This document shows positions 6,845 through 16,105 of a stretch of 33,603 nt of DNA, in pieces. The position numbers and the translations under genes were made by a program. Each line of letters starts with the position of its first letter. Within the stretch, counting starts at the first letter, position 1. A model generated the notes under the pieces. It made no database searches. It worked only from the letters and a program-made list of their open reading frames with translations, and was not told the DNA's origin. Source of the DNA: Streptomyces sp. SBT349 (GTDB lineage Bacteria; Actinomycetota; Actinomycetes; Streptomycetales; Streptomycetaceae); contig NZ_LAVK01000035.1 of the NCBI RefSeq assembly GCF_001083795.1, positions 1 to 33,603 on the forward strand, written 5' to 3'.

Positions 6845-8304
6845 CCGCGCTGCTGGCGATCGGGCTGCTCTTCGCGGCGAGCATGGCCGTCGGCGTCTGG
6901 GGCGTGCGGACCACCCGCTCCACCACCCCCGACTTCCTCGTCGCCTCGCGCCGCGTCTCGCCCGGCTGGAACGCCATGGCCATCGCCGGCGAGTACGTCT
7001 CCGCCGCCTCGGTGCTCGGCCTCGCCGGCCTGATGCTCAAGAACGGCATCGGCACCCTGTGGTACGCCGTCGGCTTCACCGCGGGCTATGTCGCCGTCGC
7101 CGCGCTGGTGGCCGGGCCCATGCGCCGCTCGGGCGCCTACACCGTGCCCGACTTCGCCGACTACCGCCTCGGCTCCGAGAACATCCGCAAGCTCTGCGCG
7201 GTCATCGTCCTCGTCATCATGTGGCTCTACCTGGTGCCGCAGTTCAAGGGCGCGGGCGTGGTGCTCCACCTGGTCAGCGGCACCCCCTACTGGGTCGGCG
7301 TGGTCCTGGCCGGCCTCGTCGTGACCGCCTCCATCGCGGCGGGCGGCATGCGTTCCGCCACCTATGTGCAGGGCTTCCACTACGTGGTGAAGCTGCTGTT
7401 CATCGCCGTCCCCGCCATCTTCCTCGTCGCCCACGCCGGGGACGACGCCCGCGACGAGGCCCTGCGCATGGATGTCTCGCACTGGTCAAGGCCCCTGCTC
7501 GACCTGGAGAGTTCGGGCCAGCCGCTCCTGGCCACCTGGTCGGTGCTGCTCGCCACCACCCTGGGCGCCGTCGGCCTGCCGCACGTCATCATGCGCTTCC
7601 ACACCAGCGCCTCCGCCTGGGTGGCCCGCCGCGTCGCGGTCGGGGTGATCGTGCTGCTCGGCGTCTTCTACCTCTTCCCCGCCGTCTACGGGCTGCTGGG
7701 CCGGGTGTTCACGCCCGAGCTGGTCCAGGGCGGCGACACGGACACCGTGACCGTCGTGCTGCCGGGGGAGATCGTGGGCGGCGGCTGGGGCTCGCTGCTG
7801 ACGGCCCTGGTGGCGGCCGGGGCGTTCGCCGCGTTCCTCTCCACCTCCTCGGGGCTGCTGATGGCGCTGGCCGGCGGGCTCTCGCACGACCTGTCCCGGG
7901 CGAGCGTGCCGCGGCTGCGGCTCGCGGTGGCCGCGGGCGCGCTGGTCGCCGTCCTCCTCTCGCTGCCCGCCGAGAGCATCGACATCAACGTGGCCGTGGG
8001 GTGGGCGTTCGCCGTCGCCGCCTCGACGTTCTGCCCGCTGCTCGTCCTCGGCATCTGGTGGAGCGGCCTCACCGCGGCGGGCGCGGCGGCGGGCCTGGCG
8101 GCCGGGGTCTGCGCGGCGACGGGCGCCGCCCTGGCGTCGGTGCTGACCGATCCGGGGCCCGGCTGGCTCGTCGTGCTGCTCGCGCAGCCCGCCGCCTGGA
8201 CCGTCCCGCTCGCGTTCGCCGTGATGATCGGCGTCTCGCTCCTGGGCCGCCCACCGGAGTGGGCCGAGCGCGCGGTACTCCGCCTGCACAGCCCGAGCGC
8301 GTGA
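6841..8304 (+). CDS. Sodium:solute symporter family protein, probable monocarboxylate transporter
   Basis: A 487-residue membrane protein with about 13 hydrophobic segments. FLVASRRVSPGWNAMAIAGE and YVSAASVLGLAGL in the first 60 residues, RSGAYTVPDFADYR near 100 and GAVGLPHVIMRFHTS near 245 are SSS-family marks shared with ActP. It is about 80 residues shorter than the symporter at 581-2281, mainly in the loops and C-terminus, so it is a paralogue and not a recent copy. Its ATG overlaps the stop of the small membrane protein. Lying directly behind a LytS/LytTR pair suggests regulated uptake of a carboxylate such as pyruvate, by analogy with BtsSR/BtsT and LytSR-controlled systems; the substrate is an inference. 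Confidence 0.87.
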   Translation: MTALLAIGLLFAASMAVGVWGVRTTRSTTPDFLVASRRVSPGWNAMAIAGEYVSAASVLGLAGLMLKNGIGTLWYAVGFTAGYVAVAALVAGPMRRSGAYTVPDFADYRLGSENIRKLCAVIVLVIMWLYLVPQFKGAGVVLHLVSGTPYWVGVVLAGLVVTASIAAGGMRSATYVQGFHYVVKLLFIAVPAIFLVAHAGDDARDEALRMDVSHWSRPLLDLESSGQPLLATWSVLLATTLGAVGLPHVIMRFHTSASAWVARRVAVGVIVLLGVFYLFPAVYGLLGRVFTPELVQGGDTDTVTVVLPGEIVGGGWGSLLTALVAAGAFAAFLSTSSGLLMALAGGLSHDLSRASVPRLRLAVAAGALVAVLLSLPAESIDINVAVGWAFAVAASTFCPLLVLGIWWSGLTAAGAAAGLAAGVCAATGAALASVLTDPGPGWLVVLLAQPAAWTVPLAFAVMIGVSLLGRPPEWAERAVLRLHSPSA

Positions 8305-8315
8305 CAAACGTCACA
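8300..8315. promoter_or_regulatory. Candidate CRP-family palindrome at the end of the symporter gene
   Basis: CGTGACAAACGTCACA contains the perfect dyad GTGAC-AAAC-GTCAC and fits both TGTGA-N6-TCACA (nine of ten) and the Streptomyces Crp consensus GTG-N6-GNCAC. It overlaps the symporter stop codon and lies about 45 bp before the presumed -35 of the S10 operon promoter. A short dyad can arise by chance. Confidence 0.35.
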
Positions 8316-8349
8316 GGCGAGGCCCATGGACCCGTGGGATCCGGGCCGA

Positions 8350-8380
8350 TTGGCACCGGTGGTGGGCCTTGTGGCACACT
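8350..8380 (+). promoter_or_regulatory. Candidate promoter of the S10 operon
   Basis: TTGGCA (8350-8355), a 19-nt spacer and CACACT (8375-8380, in TGTGGCACACT) form the best -35/-10 pair upstream of rpsJ. It would give a leader of about 340 nt. The spacer is a little long, so either box could be misassigned. Confidence 0.4.
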
Positions 8381-8386
8381 GACCAG

Positions 8387-8727
8387 GTTGCTCGGTTGAG
8401 AGTCAATGCCGCGCGCCTCCCGCCGGGAGGACCGGAAGCGAGTCCCACTGTATTCGTCGCGCCATATATGCCCTGATCAGGGGCAGGGGCGGAAATACCG
8501 GGATCTTCCGGGAAGCGTGGGCGGGGCATCAGCCAGGCGCCTGGTGGAAGTTCTCCCCCCACTCCTCGCAGAGGAAACCTCCCGCTGCCCCGCGGCTGGG
8601 AGGCGCCCCCGTGGCGAAGTCTGGGAAAGAGTGCGACACACCCGACCGCGTGGGTCGGAGCTGTGGCAGGGAGGGGGCGGCCCCGGGAGTCAGAGCGTCA
8701 GACAGAGACAGGACGTAAGAAGCAGCC
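8387..8727 (+). promoter_or_regulatory. Long structured 5' leader of the S10 operon
   Basis: No gene is supported between 8305 and 8727. The stretch holds several hairpins: CCTCCC/GGGAGG at 8416-8430, palindrome CCCTGATCAGGG at 8471-8482, a second CCTCCC/GGGAGG pair at 8578-8603, and CCGACC/GGTCGG at 8642-8658. Such a leader suits feedback control, as L4 does in Escherichia coli, but no known leader motif is recognised. The ribosome binding site before rpsJ is weak. Confidence 0.4.
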
Positions 8728-9036
8728 ATGGCGGGACAGAAGATCCGCATCCGGCTCAAGGCCTACGACCACGAGGTCATCGACAACTCGGCGAAGAAGA
8801 TCGTCGAGACGGTGACCCGCACGGGTGCGTCGGTCGCGGGCCCGGTGCCGCTGCCCACGGAGAAGAACGTGTACTGCGTCATCAAGTCGCCGCACAAGTA
8901 CAAGGATTCTCGCGAGCACTTCGAGATGCGCACGCACAAGCGTCTGATCGACATCCTCGACCCCACCCCCAAGACCGTTGACTCGTTGATGCGCCTGGAC
9001 CTTCCGGCCGGCGTCGACATCGAGATCAAGCTCTGA
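8728..9036 (+). CDS. rpsJ: 30S ribosomal protein S10 (uS10)
   Basis: A full-length 102-residue S10, a 30S head protein that also pairs with NusB in transcription antitermination. The N-terminus [20 protein letters not shown] and the end VDIEIKL are diagnostic. It is the first gene of the S10 operon. In many actinobacteria tuf and fusA lie just upstream, but here a symporter gene does, so the str operon must be elsewhere. The Shine-Dalgarno sequence is poor (AGGA is 15 nt away), which suggests leader-mediated control. Confidence 0.98.
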   Translation: MAGQKIRIRLKAYDHEVIDNSAKKIVETVTRTGASVAGPVPLPTEKNVYCVIKSPHKYKDSREHFEMRTHKRLIDILDPTPKTVDSLMRLDLPAGVDIEIKL

Positions 9037-9052
9037 GAGGCGCGGAAGCGAG

Positions 9053-9697
9053 ATGACCAAGCAGATCAAGGGCGTCCTGGGCGAGAAGCTCGGCATGACC
9101 CAGGTCTGGGACGACAACAACCGTGTCGTTCCCGTGACCGTGGTCAAGGCCGGGCCCTGTGTCGTCACCCAGGTGCGCACCAGTGACAGGGACGGCTACG
9201 AGGCCGTCCAGATCGCGTTCGGCGAGATCGACCCGCGCAAGGTGAACAAGCCCCTCAAGGGCCACTTCGCCAAGGCCGACGTCACCCCCCGCCGCCACCT
9301 GGTGGAACTGCGGACGCAGGACGCCTCCGAGTACACGCTCGGCCAGGAAGTCACCGCCGAGGTGTTCGAGTCGGGCGTCCGCGTGGACGTGACCGGCACC
9401 AGCAAGGGCAAGGGCACCGCCGGCGTCATGAAGCGCCACGGCTTCGCCGGCCTCGGCGCCTCCCACGGCACCCAGCGCAAGCACCGCTCGCCCGGCTCCA
9501 TCGGCGGCTGCGCCACCCCGGGCCGCGTGTTCAAGGGCTTGCGCATGGCCGGCCGCATGGGCAACGAGCGCGTCACCACCCAGAACCTGACCGTCCACGC
9601 CGTTGACCCGGAGAAGGGTCTGCTGCTCATCAAGGGCGCGGTGCCCGGCCCCAACGGCGGCCTCGTCCTGGTCCGCACCGCGGCCAAGGGGGCCTGA
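9053..9697 (+). CDS. rplC: 50S ribosomal protein L3 (uL3)
   Basis: A 214-residue L3, an early assembly protein whose long central loop reaches the peptidyl transferase centre. That loop is clear at about residues 125-170 ([20 protein letters not shown] followed by [10 protein letters not shown] and GRMGN). It starts 16 nt after rpsJ with GCGGAAGCGAG as ribosome binding region. Confidence 0.98.
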   Translation: MTKQIKGVLGEKLGMTQVWDDNNRVVPVTVVKAGPCVVTQVRTSDRDGYEAVQIAFGEIDPRKVNKPLKGHFAKADVTPRRHLVELRTQDASEYTLGQEVTAEVFESGVRVDVTGTSKGKGTAGVMKRHGFAGLGASHGTQRKHRSPGSIGGCATPGRVFKGLRMAGRMGNERVTTQNLTVHAVDPEKGLLLIKGAVPGPNGGLVLVRTAAKGA

Positions 9698-9704
9698 CCA
9701 AGCC

Positions 9705-10376
9705 ATGAGTAAGAACATCGACATCCTTTCGCCCGCGGGCGAGAAGACCGGCACCGTCGAGCTCCCGGCGGAGATCTTCGACGCGAAGGTCAGCGTTCCG
9801 CTGATCCACCAGGTCGTCGTGGCCCAGCTGGCCGCTGCCCGCCAGGGCACCCACAAGACCAAGACGCGTGGCGAGGTCCGCGGCGGCGGCAAGAAGCCGT
9901 ACCGCCAGAAGGGCACCGGCCGCGCCCGTCAGGGCTCGGTCCGCGCCCCGCAGTTCGCCGGCGGTGGCGTCGTGCACGGCCCCGTGCCGCGCGACTACAG
10001 CCAGCGGACCCCGAAGAAGATGAAGGCCGCCGCGCTCCGCGGCGCGCTCACCGACCGGGCCCGGTACGACCGCATCCACGTGGTCACCGGCGTCGTGGAC
10101 GGCGACATCTCCACCCGGGCCGCCGGGACCCTGCTCGGCAAGATCAGCGACCGCAAGAAGCTGCTGCTGGTCGCCGAGCGCTCGGACCGGACCGCGTGGC
10201 TCTCCGCGAGGAACCTGCCGCGGGTCCACCTGATCGACCCGGGTCAGCTCAACACGTACGACGTGCTCGACGCCGAAGACGTGGTGTTCACCAAGGCCGC
10301 CTTCGACCGCTTCGTGGCCGGCCCCGCGGCCGCCACCGTCGCGCTCGACAAGAAGCCCGAAGGGAGTGACGCCTGA
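9705..10376 (+). CDS. rplD: 50S ribosomal protein L4 (uL4)
   Basis: A 223-residue L4. The tunnel-lining loop is visible at about residues 60-90 ([20 protein letters not shown], then [11 protein letters not shown]), a region where macrolide resistance changes occur in other bacteria. The ATG at 9705 matches the family N-terminus; longer in-frame alternatives would overlap rplC extensively and are not family-like. Its stop overlaps the rplW start (TGATG). In Escherichia coli L4 represses its own operon; whether that holds here is unknown. Confidence 0.97.
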   Translation: MSKNIDILSPAGEKTGTVELPAEIFDAKVSVPLIHQVVVAQLAAARQGTHKTKTRGEVRGGGKKPYRQKGTGRARQGSVRAPQFAGGGVVHGPVPRDYSQRTPKKMKAAALRGALTDRARYDRIHVVTGVVDGDISTRAAGTLLGKISDRKKLLLVAERSDRTAWLSARNLPRVHLIDPGQLNTYDVLDAEDVVFTKAAFDRFVAGPAAATVALDKKPEGSDA

Positions 10377-10714
10377 TGAGTGAGACGCTCGTCGTCGCCG
10401 ACATCTCGAGCAAGCACTTCCCGGACCCCCACGACATCCTGATCAAGCCCGTGGTGTCCGAGAAGAGCTACGCGCTCCTCGACGAGAACAAGTACACCTT
10501 CATCGTCGACCCGCGCGCCAACAAGACCCAGATCAAGCAGGCCGTCCAGGCGGTCTTCTCGGTCAAGGTCACCTCGGTGCACACCATCAACCGGCAGGGC
10601 AAGCGCAAGCGCACCCGCACCGGCTACGGCAGGCGCGCCAGCACCAAGCGCGCCATCGTGACCCTCGCCGAGGGCGACAGCATCGACATCTTCGGCGGGC
10701 CGATCGCCTCCTAG
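10376..10714 (+). CDS. rplW: 50S ribosomal protein L23 (uL23)
   Basis: A 112-residue L23, the tunnel-exit docking protein for trigger factor and signal recognition particle. [22 protein letters not shown] and the terminal region [14 protein letters not shown] are characteristic once a short N-terminal extension of about 18 residues is set aside. The start overlaps the rplD stop, so translation is coupled. Confidence 0.97.
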   Translation: MSETLVVADISSKHFPDPHDILIKPVVSEKSYALLDENKYTFIVDPRANKTQIKQAVQAVFSVKVTSVHTINRQGKRKRTRTGYGRRASTKRAIVTLAEGDSIDIFGGPIAS

Positions 10715-10751
10715 AGGCGTTGGCCCGTCCGATACCGGACGAGGACACAAC

Positions 10752-11588
10752 ATGGGAATCCGCAAGTACAAGCCGACGACTCCGGGCCGTCGTGGCGCCA
10801 GCGTCGCCGACTTCGTCGAGGTCACGCGGTCCACGCCGGAGAAGTCGCTGGTCCGCCCCCTGCACAGCAAGGGTGGCCGGGACAACGCCGGTCGCGTGGC
10901 CGTCCGCCACCAGGGCGGTGGCCACAAGCGCGCCTACCGCGTGATCGACTTCCGCCGGCACGACAAGGACGGCGTGCCGGCCAAGGTCGCGCACATCGAG
11001 TACGACCCGAACCGCACTGCCCGCATCGCGCTCCTGCACTACGCGGACGGCGAGAAGCGCTACATCATCGCGCCGGCCACCCTCAAGCAGGGCGACCGCG
11101 TGGAGAACGGCGCCACCGCGGACATCAAGCCGGGCAACAACCTGCCGCTGCGCAACATCCCGGTGGGTACCGTCATCCACGCCATCGAGCTCCAGCCGGG
11201 CGGCGGCGCCAAGTTCGCCCGTTCCGCCGGTGCCTCGGTCCAGCTGCTCGCGAAGGAGGGCCGCATGGCCCACCTGCGCATGCCCTCGGGCGAGATCCGG
11301 CTGGTCGACGTCCGCTGCCGCGCCACGGTCGGCGAGGTCGGCAACGCCGAGCAGTCGAACATCAACTGGGGCAAGGCCGGCCGGATGCGCTGGAAGGGCG
11401 TCCGGCCGAGCGTCCGCGGCGTCGTGATGAACCCCGTCGACCACCCGCACGGCGGTGGCGAGGGCAGGACCTCGGGTGGTCGCCACCCGGTCTCGCCCTG
11501 GGGCAAGAAGGAAGGCCGTACGCGCTCGCCGAAGAAGGCGAGCAACAAGTACATCGTCCGCCGCCGCAAGACGAACAAGAAGCGCTAG
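10752..11588 (+). CDS. rplB: 50S ribosomal protein L2 (uL2)
   Basis: A 278-residue L2, one of the largest and most conserved 50S proteins, needed for subunit joining and peptidyl transfer. [15 protein letters not shown] (about 55-69) lies in the RNA-binding domain. [12 protein letters not shown] (227-238) carries the conserved histidine near the peptidyl transferase centre, and the tail is basic ([13 protein letters not shown]). No frameshift or gap is seen. Confidence 0.98.
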   Translation: MGIRKYKPTTPGRRGASVADFVEVTRSTPEKSLVRPLHSKGGRDNAGRVAVRHQGGGHKRAYRVIDFRRHDKDGVPAKVAHIEYDPNRTARIALLHYADGEKRYIIAPATLKQGDRVENGATADIKPGNNLPLRNIPVGTVIHAIELQPGGGAKFARSAGASVQLLAKEGRMAHLRMPSGEIRLVDVRCRATVGEVGNAEQSNINWGKAGRMRWKGVRPSVRGVVMNPVDHPHGGGEGRTSGGRHPVSPWGKKEGRTRSPKKASNKYIVRRRKTNKKR

Positions 11589-11600
11589 GAGCAGGGTGCG

Positions 11601-11882
11601 ATGCCGCGCAGTCTGAAGAAGGGACCCTTCGTCGACGACCACCTGATCAAGAAGGTGGACGCTCAGAACGATTCCGGTTCCAAGAACGTCATCAAGACCT
11701 GGTCGCGCCGCTCGATGATCGTCCCGGCGATGCTGGGCCACACCATCGCGGTGCACGACGGCCGCAAGCACGTCCCGGTGTTCATCAACGAGTCGATGGT
11801 CGGCCACAAGCTCGGCGAGTTCGCGCCGACCCGCACCTTCCGCGGCCACGTGAAGGACGACCGCAAGTCGCGGCGGCGCTGA
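11601..11882 (+). CDS. rpsS: 30S ribosomal protein S19 (uS19)
   Basis: A 93-residue S19 of the 30S head, which forms a complex with S13. [19 protein letters not shown] at the N-terminus and [16 protein letters not shown] near the end are invariant features. It starts 12 nt after rplB, with GGAGCAGGG just upstream. Confidence 0.98.
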   Translation: MPRSLKKGPFVDDHLIKKVDAQNDSGSKNVIKTWSRRSMIVPAMLGHTIAVHDGRKHVPVFINESMVGHKLGEFAPTRTFRGHVKDDRKSRRR

Positions 11883-11934
11883 GCGGGGTGTGCAGATCAT
11901 GACGGACTCCCCGACCAACACCGAAGGGACAACC

Positions 11935-12282
11935 ATGGAAGCCAGGGCTATCGCGCGGTACATCCGCGTCACGCCCATGAAGGCCCGCCGTGTGGTGGAC
12001 CTCATCCGGGGCATGAACGCCACGGAGGCTCAGGCCGTCCTGCGCTTCGCCCCGCAGGCCGCCAGCGTTCCGGTGGGGAAGGTGCTCGACAGCGCCATCG
12101 CCAACGCCGCGCACAACTACAACCACACGGACGTCGACGACCTCTTCATCAAGGAGGCATTCGTCGACGAGGGCCCGACCCTGAAGCGGTTCCGGCCGCG
12201 TGCCCAGGGGCGCGCCTACCGGATCCGCAAGCGGACGAGTCACATCACCGTGGTCGTCAGCAGCAAGGAAGGGACCCGGTAA
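11935..12282 (+). CDS. rplV: 50S ribosomal protein L22 (uL22)
   Basis: A 115-residue L22 lining the exit tunnel. The beta-hairpin segment [20 protein letters not shown] lies at about residues 82-101. I chose ATG at 11935 because the protein then begins [19 protein letters not shown] as in other actinobacteria and GAAGGGAC precedes it. Starts at 11890 and 11899 would add a short unconserved leader ([12 protein letters not shown]...). The stop overlaps the rpsC start (TAATG). Confidence 0.95.
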   Translation: MEARAIARYIRVTPMKARRVVDLIRGMNATEAQAVLRFAPQAASVPVGKVLDSAIANAAHNYNHTDVDDLFIKEAFVDEGPTLKRFRPRAQGRAYRIRKRTSHITVVVSSKEGTR

Positions 12283-13145
12283 TGGGCCAGAAGGTAAACC
12301 CGCACGGGTTCCGGCTCGGCATCACGACCGACTTCAAGTCGCGCTGGTATGCCGACAAGCTCTACAAGGACTACGTCAAGGAAGACGTGGCGATCCGGCG
12401 CATGCTCACCCAGGGCATGGAGCGCGCGGGCATCTCCAAGGTGGAGATCGAGCGCACGCGTGACCGGGTCCGCGTCGACGTCCACACCGCCCGGCCGGGC
12501 ATCGTCATCGGCCGCCGCGGCGCGGAGGCCGACCGGCTCCGGGGGAACCTGGAGAAGCTGACCGGCAAGCAGATCCAGTTCAACATCCTCGAGGTCAAGA
12601 ACCCCGAGCTGGACGCGCAGCTGGTGGCCCAGGCGGTCGCCGAGCAGCTGTCCTCCCGCGTCTCCTTCCGCCGTGCCATGCGCAAGTCGATGCAGAGCAC
12701 GATGAAGGCCGGCGCCAAGGGCATCAAGATCCAGTGCGGCGGCCGTCTCGGCGGCGCCGAGATGTCCCGCTCCGAGTTCTACCGCGAGGGCCGCGTGCCC
12801 CTGCACACGCTGCGCGCCAACGTGGACTACGGCTTCTTCGAGGCCCGCACCACCTTCGGCCGCATCGGCGTCAAGGTCTGGATCTACAAGGGCGACGTGA
12901 AGAACATCGCCGAGGTCCGTGCCGAGAACGCCGCCGCCCGCGCGGGCAACCGCCCGGCGCGCGGTGGCCCCGGTGGCGGCGACCGCCCGGCCCGTGGCCG
13001 TGGCGAGCGCGGCGGCCGTGGACGCAGGCCGCAGCAGCAGGGCGCGCCGGCCGCCGAGGCCCCCAAGGCCGAGGCACCCGCCGCCGCTCCCGCCGAGGGC
13101 GCGGGCTCCAACCGATCGACCGGCTCCGCCGGAGGGGAGGGCTGA
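12282..13145 (+). CDS. rpsC: 30S ribosomal protein S3 (uS3) with long low-complexity tail
   Basis: A 287-residue S3 at the mRNA entry tunnel. The KH domain carries [15 protein letters not shown] (about 69-83). The C-terminal domain has [20 protein letters not shown]. From about residue 215 an extra 70-residue tail rich in Gly, Arg, Pro and Ala ([12 protein letters not shown], then [13 protein letters not shown]) follows, as is usual in actinomycetes and probably disordered. It overlaps rplV by one base. Confidence 0.97.
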   Translation: MGQKVNPHGFRLGITTDFKSRWYADKLYKDYVKEDVAIRRMLTQGMERAGISKVEIERTRDRVRVDVHTARPGIVIGRRGAEADRLRGNLEKLTGKQIQFNILEVKNPELDAQLVAQAVAEQLSSRVSFRRAMRKSMQSTMKAGAKGIKIQCGGRLGGAEMSRSEFYREGRVPLHTLRANVDYGFFEARTTFGRIGVKVWIYKGDVKNIAEVRAENAAARAGNRPARGGPGGGDRPARGRGERGGRGRRPQQQGAPAAEAPKAEAPAAAPAEGAGSNRSTGSAGGEG

Positions 13146-13149
13146 GACC

Positions 13150-13569
13150 ATGCTGATCCCTCGCAAGGTCAAGTACCGCAAGCAGCACCACCCCAAGCGG
13201 CGCGGTGCCGCCAAGGGTGGCACCGAGGTCGCCTTCGGCGAGTACGGGATCCAGGCCGTCACCGGCGCCTATGTGACCAACCGGCAGATCGAGGCCGCAC
13301 GTATCTCGATGACCCGGCACATCAAGCGTGGCGGCAAGGTGTGGATCAACATCTACCCCGACCGCCCGCTGACCAAGAAGCCCGCCGAGACCCGCATGGG
13401 TTCCGGCAAGGGCTCGCCGGAGTGGTGGATCGCGAACGTCAAGCCCGGACGCGTGATGTTCGAGCTCTCCTACCCCAACGAGAAGATCGCTCGTGAGGCG
13501 CTGATCCGCGCCGCGCACAAGCTTCCGATGAAGTGCCGGATCGTCCGGCGCGAGGCAGGTGAGGCGTGA
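13150..13569 (+). CDS. rplP: 50S ribosomal protein L16 (uL16)
   Basis: A 139-residue L16, which helps position A-site t[22 protein letters not shown] at the start and [20 protein letters not shown] near the middle are signature segments. The ATG at 13150 comes 4 nt after the rpsC stop, and GGAGGGGAGGG inside the rpsC end serves as ribosome binding site. Its stop overlaps rpmC (TGATG). Confidence 0.98.
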   Translation: MLIPRKVKYRKQHHPKRRGAAKGGTEVAFGEYGIQAVTGAYVTNRQIEAARISMTRHIKRGGKVWINIYPDRPLTKKPAETRMGSGKGSPEWWIANVKPGRVMFELSYPNEKIAREALIRAAHKLPMKCRIVRREAGEA

Positions 13570-13814
13570 TGGCAGCCGGTACCAAGGTCACCGAGCTGCG
13601 GGAGCTGAACAACGAGGAGCTCGTTGTGAAGCTGCGCGAGGCGAAGGAGGAGCTGTTCCGGCTCCGATTCCAGGCGGCGACCGGTCAGCTGGAGAACAAC
13701 AGCCGGCTGAAGGCCGTCCGCAAGGACATCGCCCGGATCTACACCGTGATGCAGGAGCGAGCGCTCGGCATCGAGACGGTGGAGCCCGTCGCCGAGGCGG
13801 TGGAGAACGCCTGA
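13569..13814 (+). CDS. rpmC: 50S ribosomal protein L29 (uL29)
   Basis: An 81-residue helical L29 at the tunnel exit beside L23. [20 protein letters not shown] and [19 protein letters not shown] are family-typical. The ATG at 13569 overlaps the rplP stop. A GTG three bases earlier is also in frame but less likely. The last 10 residues ([11 protein letters not shown]) are slightly longer than in many homologues. Confidence 0.96.
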   Translation: MAAGTKVTELRELNNEELVVKLREAKEELFRLRFQAATGQLENNSRLKAVRKDIARIYTVMQERALGIETVEPVAEAVENA

Positions 13815-14095
13815 TGAGTGAGAAGACTGTGACTGAGACGATTGAGCGCGGCCGGCGGAAGACCCGGGAGGGTCTTGTCGTCAGCGACAAGATGGACAAG
13901 ACCGTCGTCGTCGCTGTCGAGGACCGTGTCAAGCACGCCCTGTACGGCAAGATCATCCGCCGCACGAGCAAGCTCAAGGCGCACGACGAGCAGAATGCCG
14001 CCGGCGTCGGTGACCGCGTTCTTCTGATGGAGACCCGTCCGCTGTCCGCGACCAAGCGCTGGCGCGTCGTGGAGATTCTGGAGAAGGCGAAGTAA
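13814..14095 (+). CDS. rpsQ: 30S ribosomal protein S17 (uS17)
   Basis: A 93-residue S17, an early 16S rRNA binder with an OB fold. [20 protein letters not shown] and [19 protein letters not shown] are diagnostic. A 19-residue polar N-terminal extension ([19 protein letters not shown]) is common in actinobacteria. It overlaps rpmC by one base and is the last gene of the S10 group; rplN follows after 3 nt, so S10 and spc may be cotranscribed. Confidence 0.97.
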   Translation: MSEKTVTETIERGRRKTREGLVVSDKMDKTVVVAVEDRVKHALYGKIIRRTSKLKAHDEQNAAGVGDRVLLMETRPLSATKRWRVVEILEKAK

Positions 14096-14098
14096 CCA

Positions 14099-14467
14099 AT
14101 GATCCAGCAGGAGTCGCGACTGCGCGTCGCCGACAACACGGGTGCGAAGGAGATCCTCTGCATCCGCGTTCTCGGCGGATCCGGGCGCCGCTACGCGGGC
14201 ATCGGTGACGTCATCGTGGCCACCGTCAAGGACGCGATCCCCGGTGGCAATGTGAAGAAGGGCGATGTCGTCAAGGCGGTCGTCGTGCGCGCCGTCAAGG
14301 AGCGCCGCCGGCCCGACGGCTCGTACATCCGCTTCGACGAGAACGCCGCCGTCATTCTCCGGAACGACGGCGACCCGCGTGGCACCCGCATCTTCGGCCC
14401 GGTGGGCCGTGAGCTGCGCGAGAAGAGGTTCATGAAGATCATCTCTCTCGCGCCGGAGGTGCTGTGA
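14099..14467 (+). CDS. rplN: 50S ribosomal protein L14 (uL14)
   Basis: A 122-residue L14 at the subunit interface (bridge B8). [20 protein letters not shown] begins it and [20 protein letters not shown] ends it, both highly conserved. It begins the spc group with only 3 nt after rpsQ and no promoter visible between them. Confidence 0.98.
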   Translation: MIQQESRLRVADNTGAKEILCIRVLGGSGRRYAGIGDVIVATVKDAIPGGNVKKGDVVKAVVVRAVKERRRPDGSYIRFDENAAVILRNDGDPRGTRIFGPVGRELREKRFMKIISLAPEVL

Positions 14468-14469
14468 AC

Positions 14470-14796
14470 ATGAAGATCAAGAAGGGTGACCTGGTCCAGG
14501 TCATCACCGGCAAGGACAAGGGCAAGCAGGGCAAGGTCATCGTGGCCTTCCCCCGCGAGGACCGCGTCCTGGTCGAGGGTGTCAACCGGGTCAAGAAGCA
14601 CGTCAAGGCCGGCACGACCCCCCGGGGTTCCAAGACCGGCGGCATCATCACGACCGAGGCCCCGGTCCACGTGAGCAATGTCGCGCTCGTGGTGGAGAAG
14701 GACGGCAAGAAGGTCACCACCCGTATCGGATACCGCTTCGACGACGACGGCAACAAGATCCGCGTTGCCCGCCGGACCGGTGAGGACATCAAATGA
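14470..14796 (+). CDS. rplX: 50S ribosomal protein L24 (uL24)
   Basis: A 108-residue L24, an assembly initiator, with a KOW motif at the start ([20 protein letters not shown]). I chose ATG at 14470, 9 nt after GGAGGT at 14455-14460. A GTG at 14464 that overlaps the rplN stop (GTGA) is the alternative and would add two residues. Its stop overlaps the rplE ATG (ATGA). Confidence 0.96.
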   Translation: MKIKKGDLVQVITGKDKGKQGKVIVAFPREDRVLVEGVNRVKKHVKAGTTPRGSKTGGIITTEAPVHVSNVALVVEKDGKKVTTRIGYRFDDDGNKIRVARRTGEDIK

Positions 14797-15359
14797 CCAC
14801 TGCCACCGCCACCGCGATCCCGCGTCTGAAGGCGCGGTACCGCGAGGAGATCACCGGCAAGCTGCGCGACGAGTTCGCCTACCCGAACATCATGCAGGTG
14901 CCGGGCCTGACCAAGATCGTGGTCAACATGGGTGTGGGCGACGCCGCCCGCGACTCCAAGCTGATGGAGGGCGCCGTGCGCGACCTCGCCACGATCACCG
15001 GCCAGAAGCCGACCGTCACCAAGGCCAGGAAGTCCATCGCGCAGTTCAAGCTGCGCGAGGGGCAGCCGATCGGCGCCCATGTGACGCTGCGCGGTGACCG
15101 GATGTGGGAGTTCCTGGACCGGCTGCTGTCGTTGGCGCTGCCGCGTATCCGTGACTTCCGGGGCCTGTCGCCCAAGCAGTTCGACGGCCGGGGCAACTAC
15201 ACCTTCGGTCTCACGGAGCAGGTCATGTTCCACGAGATCGACCCCGACCGCATCGACCGGGTCCGGGGCATGGACATCACCGTGGTCACCACGGCGAACA
15301 CCGACGACGAGGGCCGTAGCCTGCTGCGCCACCTCGGATTCCCGTTCAAGGAAGCGTGA
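14793..15359 (+). CDS. rplE: 50S ribosomal protein L5 (uL5)
   Basis: A 188-residue L5 that binds 5S rRNA and contacts P-site t[23 protein letters not shown], the loop region [20 protein letters not shown] and [20 protein letters not shown] are family features. It is coupled to rplX by ATGA overlap. Confidence 0.98.
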   Translation: MTTATATAIPRLKARYREEITGKLRDEFAYPNIMQVPGLTKIVVNMGVGDAARDSKLMEGAVRDLATITGQKPTVTKARKSIAQFKLREGQPIGAHVTLRGDRMWEFLDRLLSLALPRIRDFRGLSPKQFDGRGNYTFGLTEQVMFHEIDPDRIDRVRGMDITVVTTANTDDEGRSLLRHLGFPFKEA

Positions 15360-15407
15360 GCAGCCGAGATGAGTGCTGTGGATCTGAACAAGGAGGCCTG
15401 AGCAGCT

Positions 15408-15593
15408 ATGGCGAAGAAGGCTCTGATCGCCAAGGCCGCCCGCAAGCCCAAGTTCGCCGTGCGTGGCTACACGCGCTGCCAGCGGTGCGGTCGGCCCCAC
15501 TCCGTGTACCGCAAGTTCGGCCTGTGCCGCGTGTGCCTGCGTGAAATGGCGCACCGCGGCGAGCTGCCGGGCGTCACCAAGAGCTCCTGGTAA
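15408..15593 (+). CDS. rpsN: 30S ribosomal protein S14, zinc-binding type Z (uS14)
   Basis: A 61-residue type Z S14. The zinc ligands are Cys24, Cys27, Cys40 and Cys43 (CQRC and CRVC). Actinobacteria often carry a second, longer zinc-free S14 elsewhere that replaces this form under zinc starvation; it is not in this window. ATG at 15408 follows AAGGAGG at 15390-15396. Confidence 0.97.
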   Translation: MAKKALIAKAARKPKFAVRGYTRCQRCGRPHSVYRKFGLCRVCLREMAHRGELPGVTKSSW

Positions 15594-15684
15594 ACACTGC
15601 TACGCCGTAGGTCCCGTGCGTGTGCGTGTCCGAGAGGACCGCGCAGGCGAGGAAACCCCGGCGAGAGAGGCCCAAGGTCGTTAT

Positions 15685-16083
15685 ATGACCATGACCGATC
15701 CGATCGCGGACATGCTGACCCGTCTGCGGAACGCGAACTCGGCGTATCACGACAACGTCGCGATGCCGCACAGCAAGATCAAGTCGCACATCGCGGAGAT
15801 CCTCCAGCAGGAGGGTTACATCACCGGGTGGAAGACCGAGGACGCCCAGGTGGGCAAGCACCTCGTGCTGGAGCTGAAGTACGGCCCCAACCGCGAGCGT
15901 TCGATCGCCGGCATCAAGCGGATCTCCAAGCCGGGCCTGCGGGTCTACGCGAAGTCCACGAGCCTGCCGAAGGTGCTCGGCGGCCTCGGGGTGGCGATCA
16001 TCTCCACCTCGAACGGCCTGCTGACCGACAAGCAGGCGCAGAAGAAAGGCGTGGGTGGGGAAGTCCTCGCCTACGTCTGGTGA
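15685..16083 (+). CDS. rpsH: 30S ribosomal protein S8 (uS8)
   Basis: A 132-residue S8, a central-domain 16S rRNA binder and, in Escherichia coli, the translational repressor of the spc operon. [20 protein letters not shown] starts it; the C-terminal [20 protein letters not shown] and GGEVLAYVW are conserved. A 91-nt gap separates it from rpsN. A second ATG six bases in is possible, but the MTMTDP form is usual here. Confidence 0.97.
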   Translation: MTMTDPIADMLTRLRNANSAYHDNVAMPHSKIKSHIAEILQQEGYITGWKTEDAQVGKHLVLELKYGPNRERSIAGIKRISKPGLRVYAKSTSLPKVLGGLGVAIISTSNGLLTDKQAQKKGVGGEVLAYVW

Positions 16084-16105
16084 CGGAAGGGAACGGAGGA
16101 AGAGC

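Noticed and set aside
8387..8727. A riboswitch in the long rpsJ leader
   Set aside because: I could not match any known aptamer core; only generic hairpins are visible.
8406..8981. A 191-codon frame starting in the S10 leader and running into rpsJ
   Set aside because: Its second half is rpsJ read in the wrong frame, and the first half has no recognisable features. The leader is better read as untranslated RNA.
9196..9687. Minus-strand frames over ribosomal protein genes, for example opposite rplC
   Set aside because: All are mirror frames of highly conserved genes with no independent ribosome binding site or domain.
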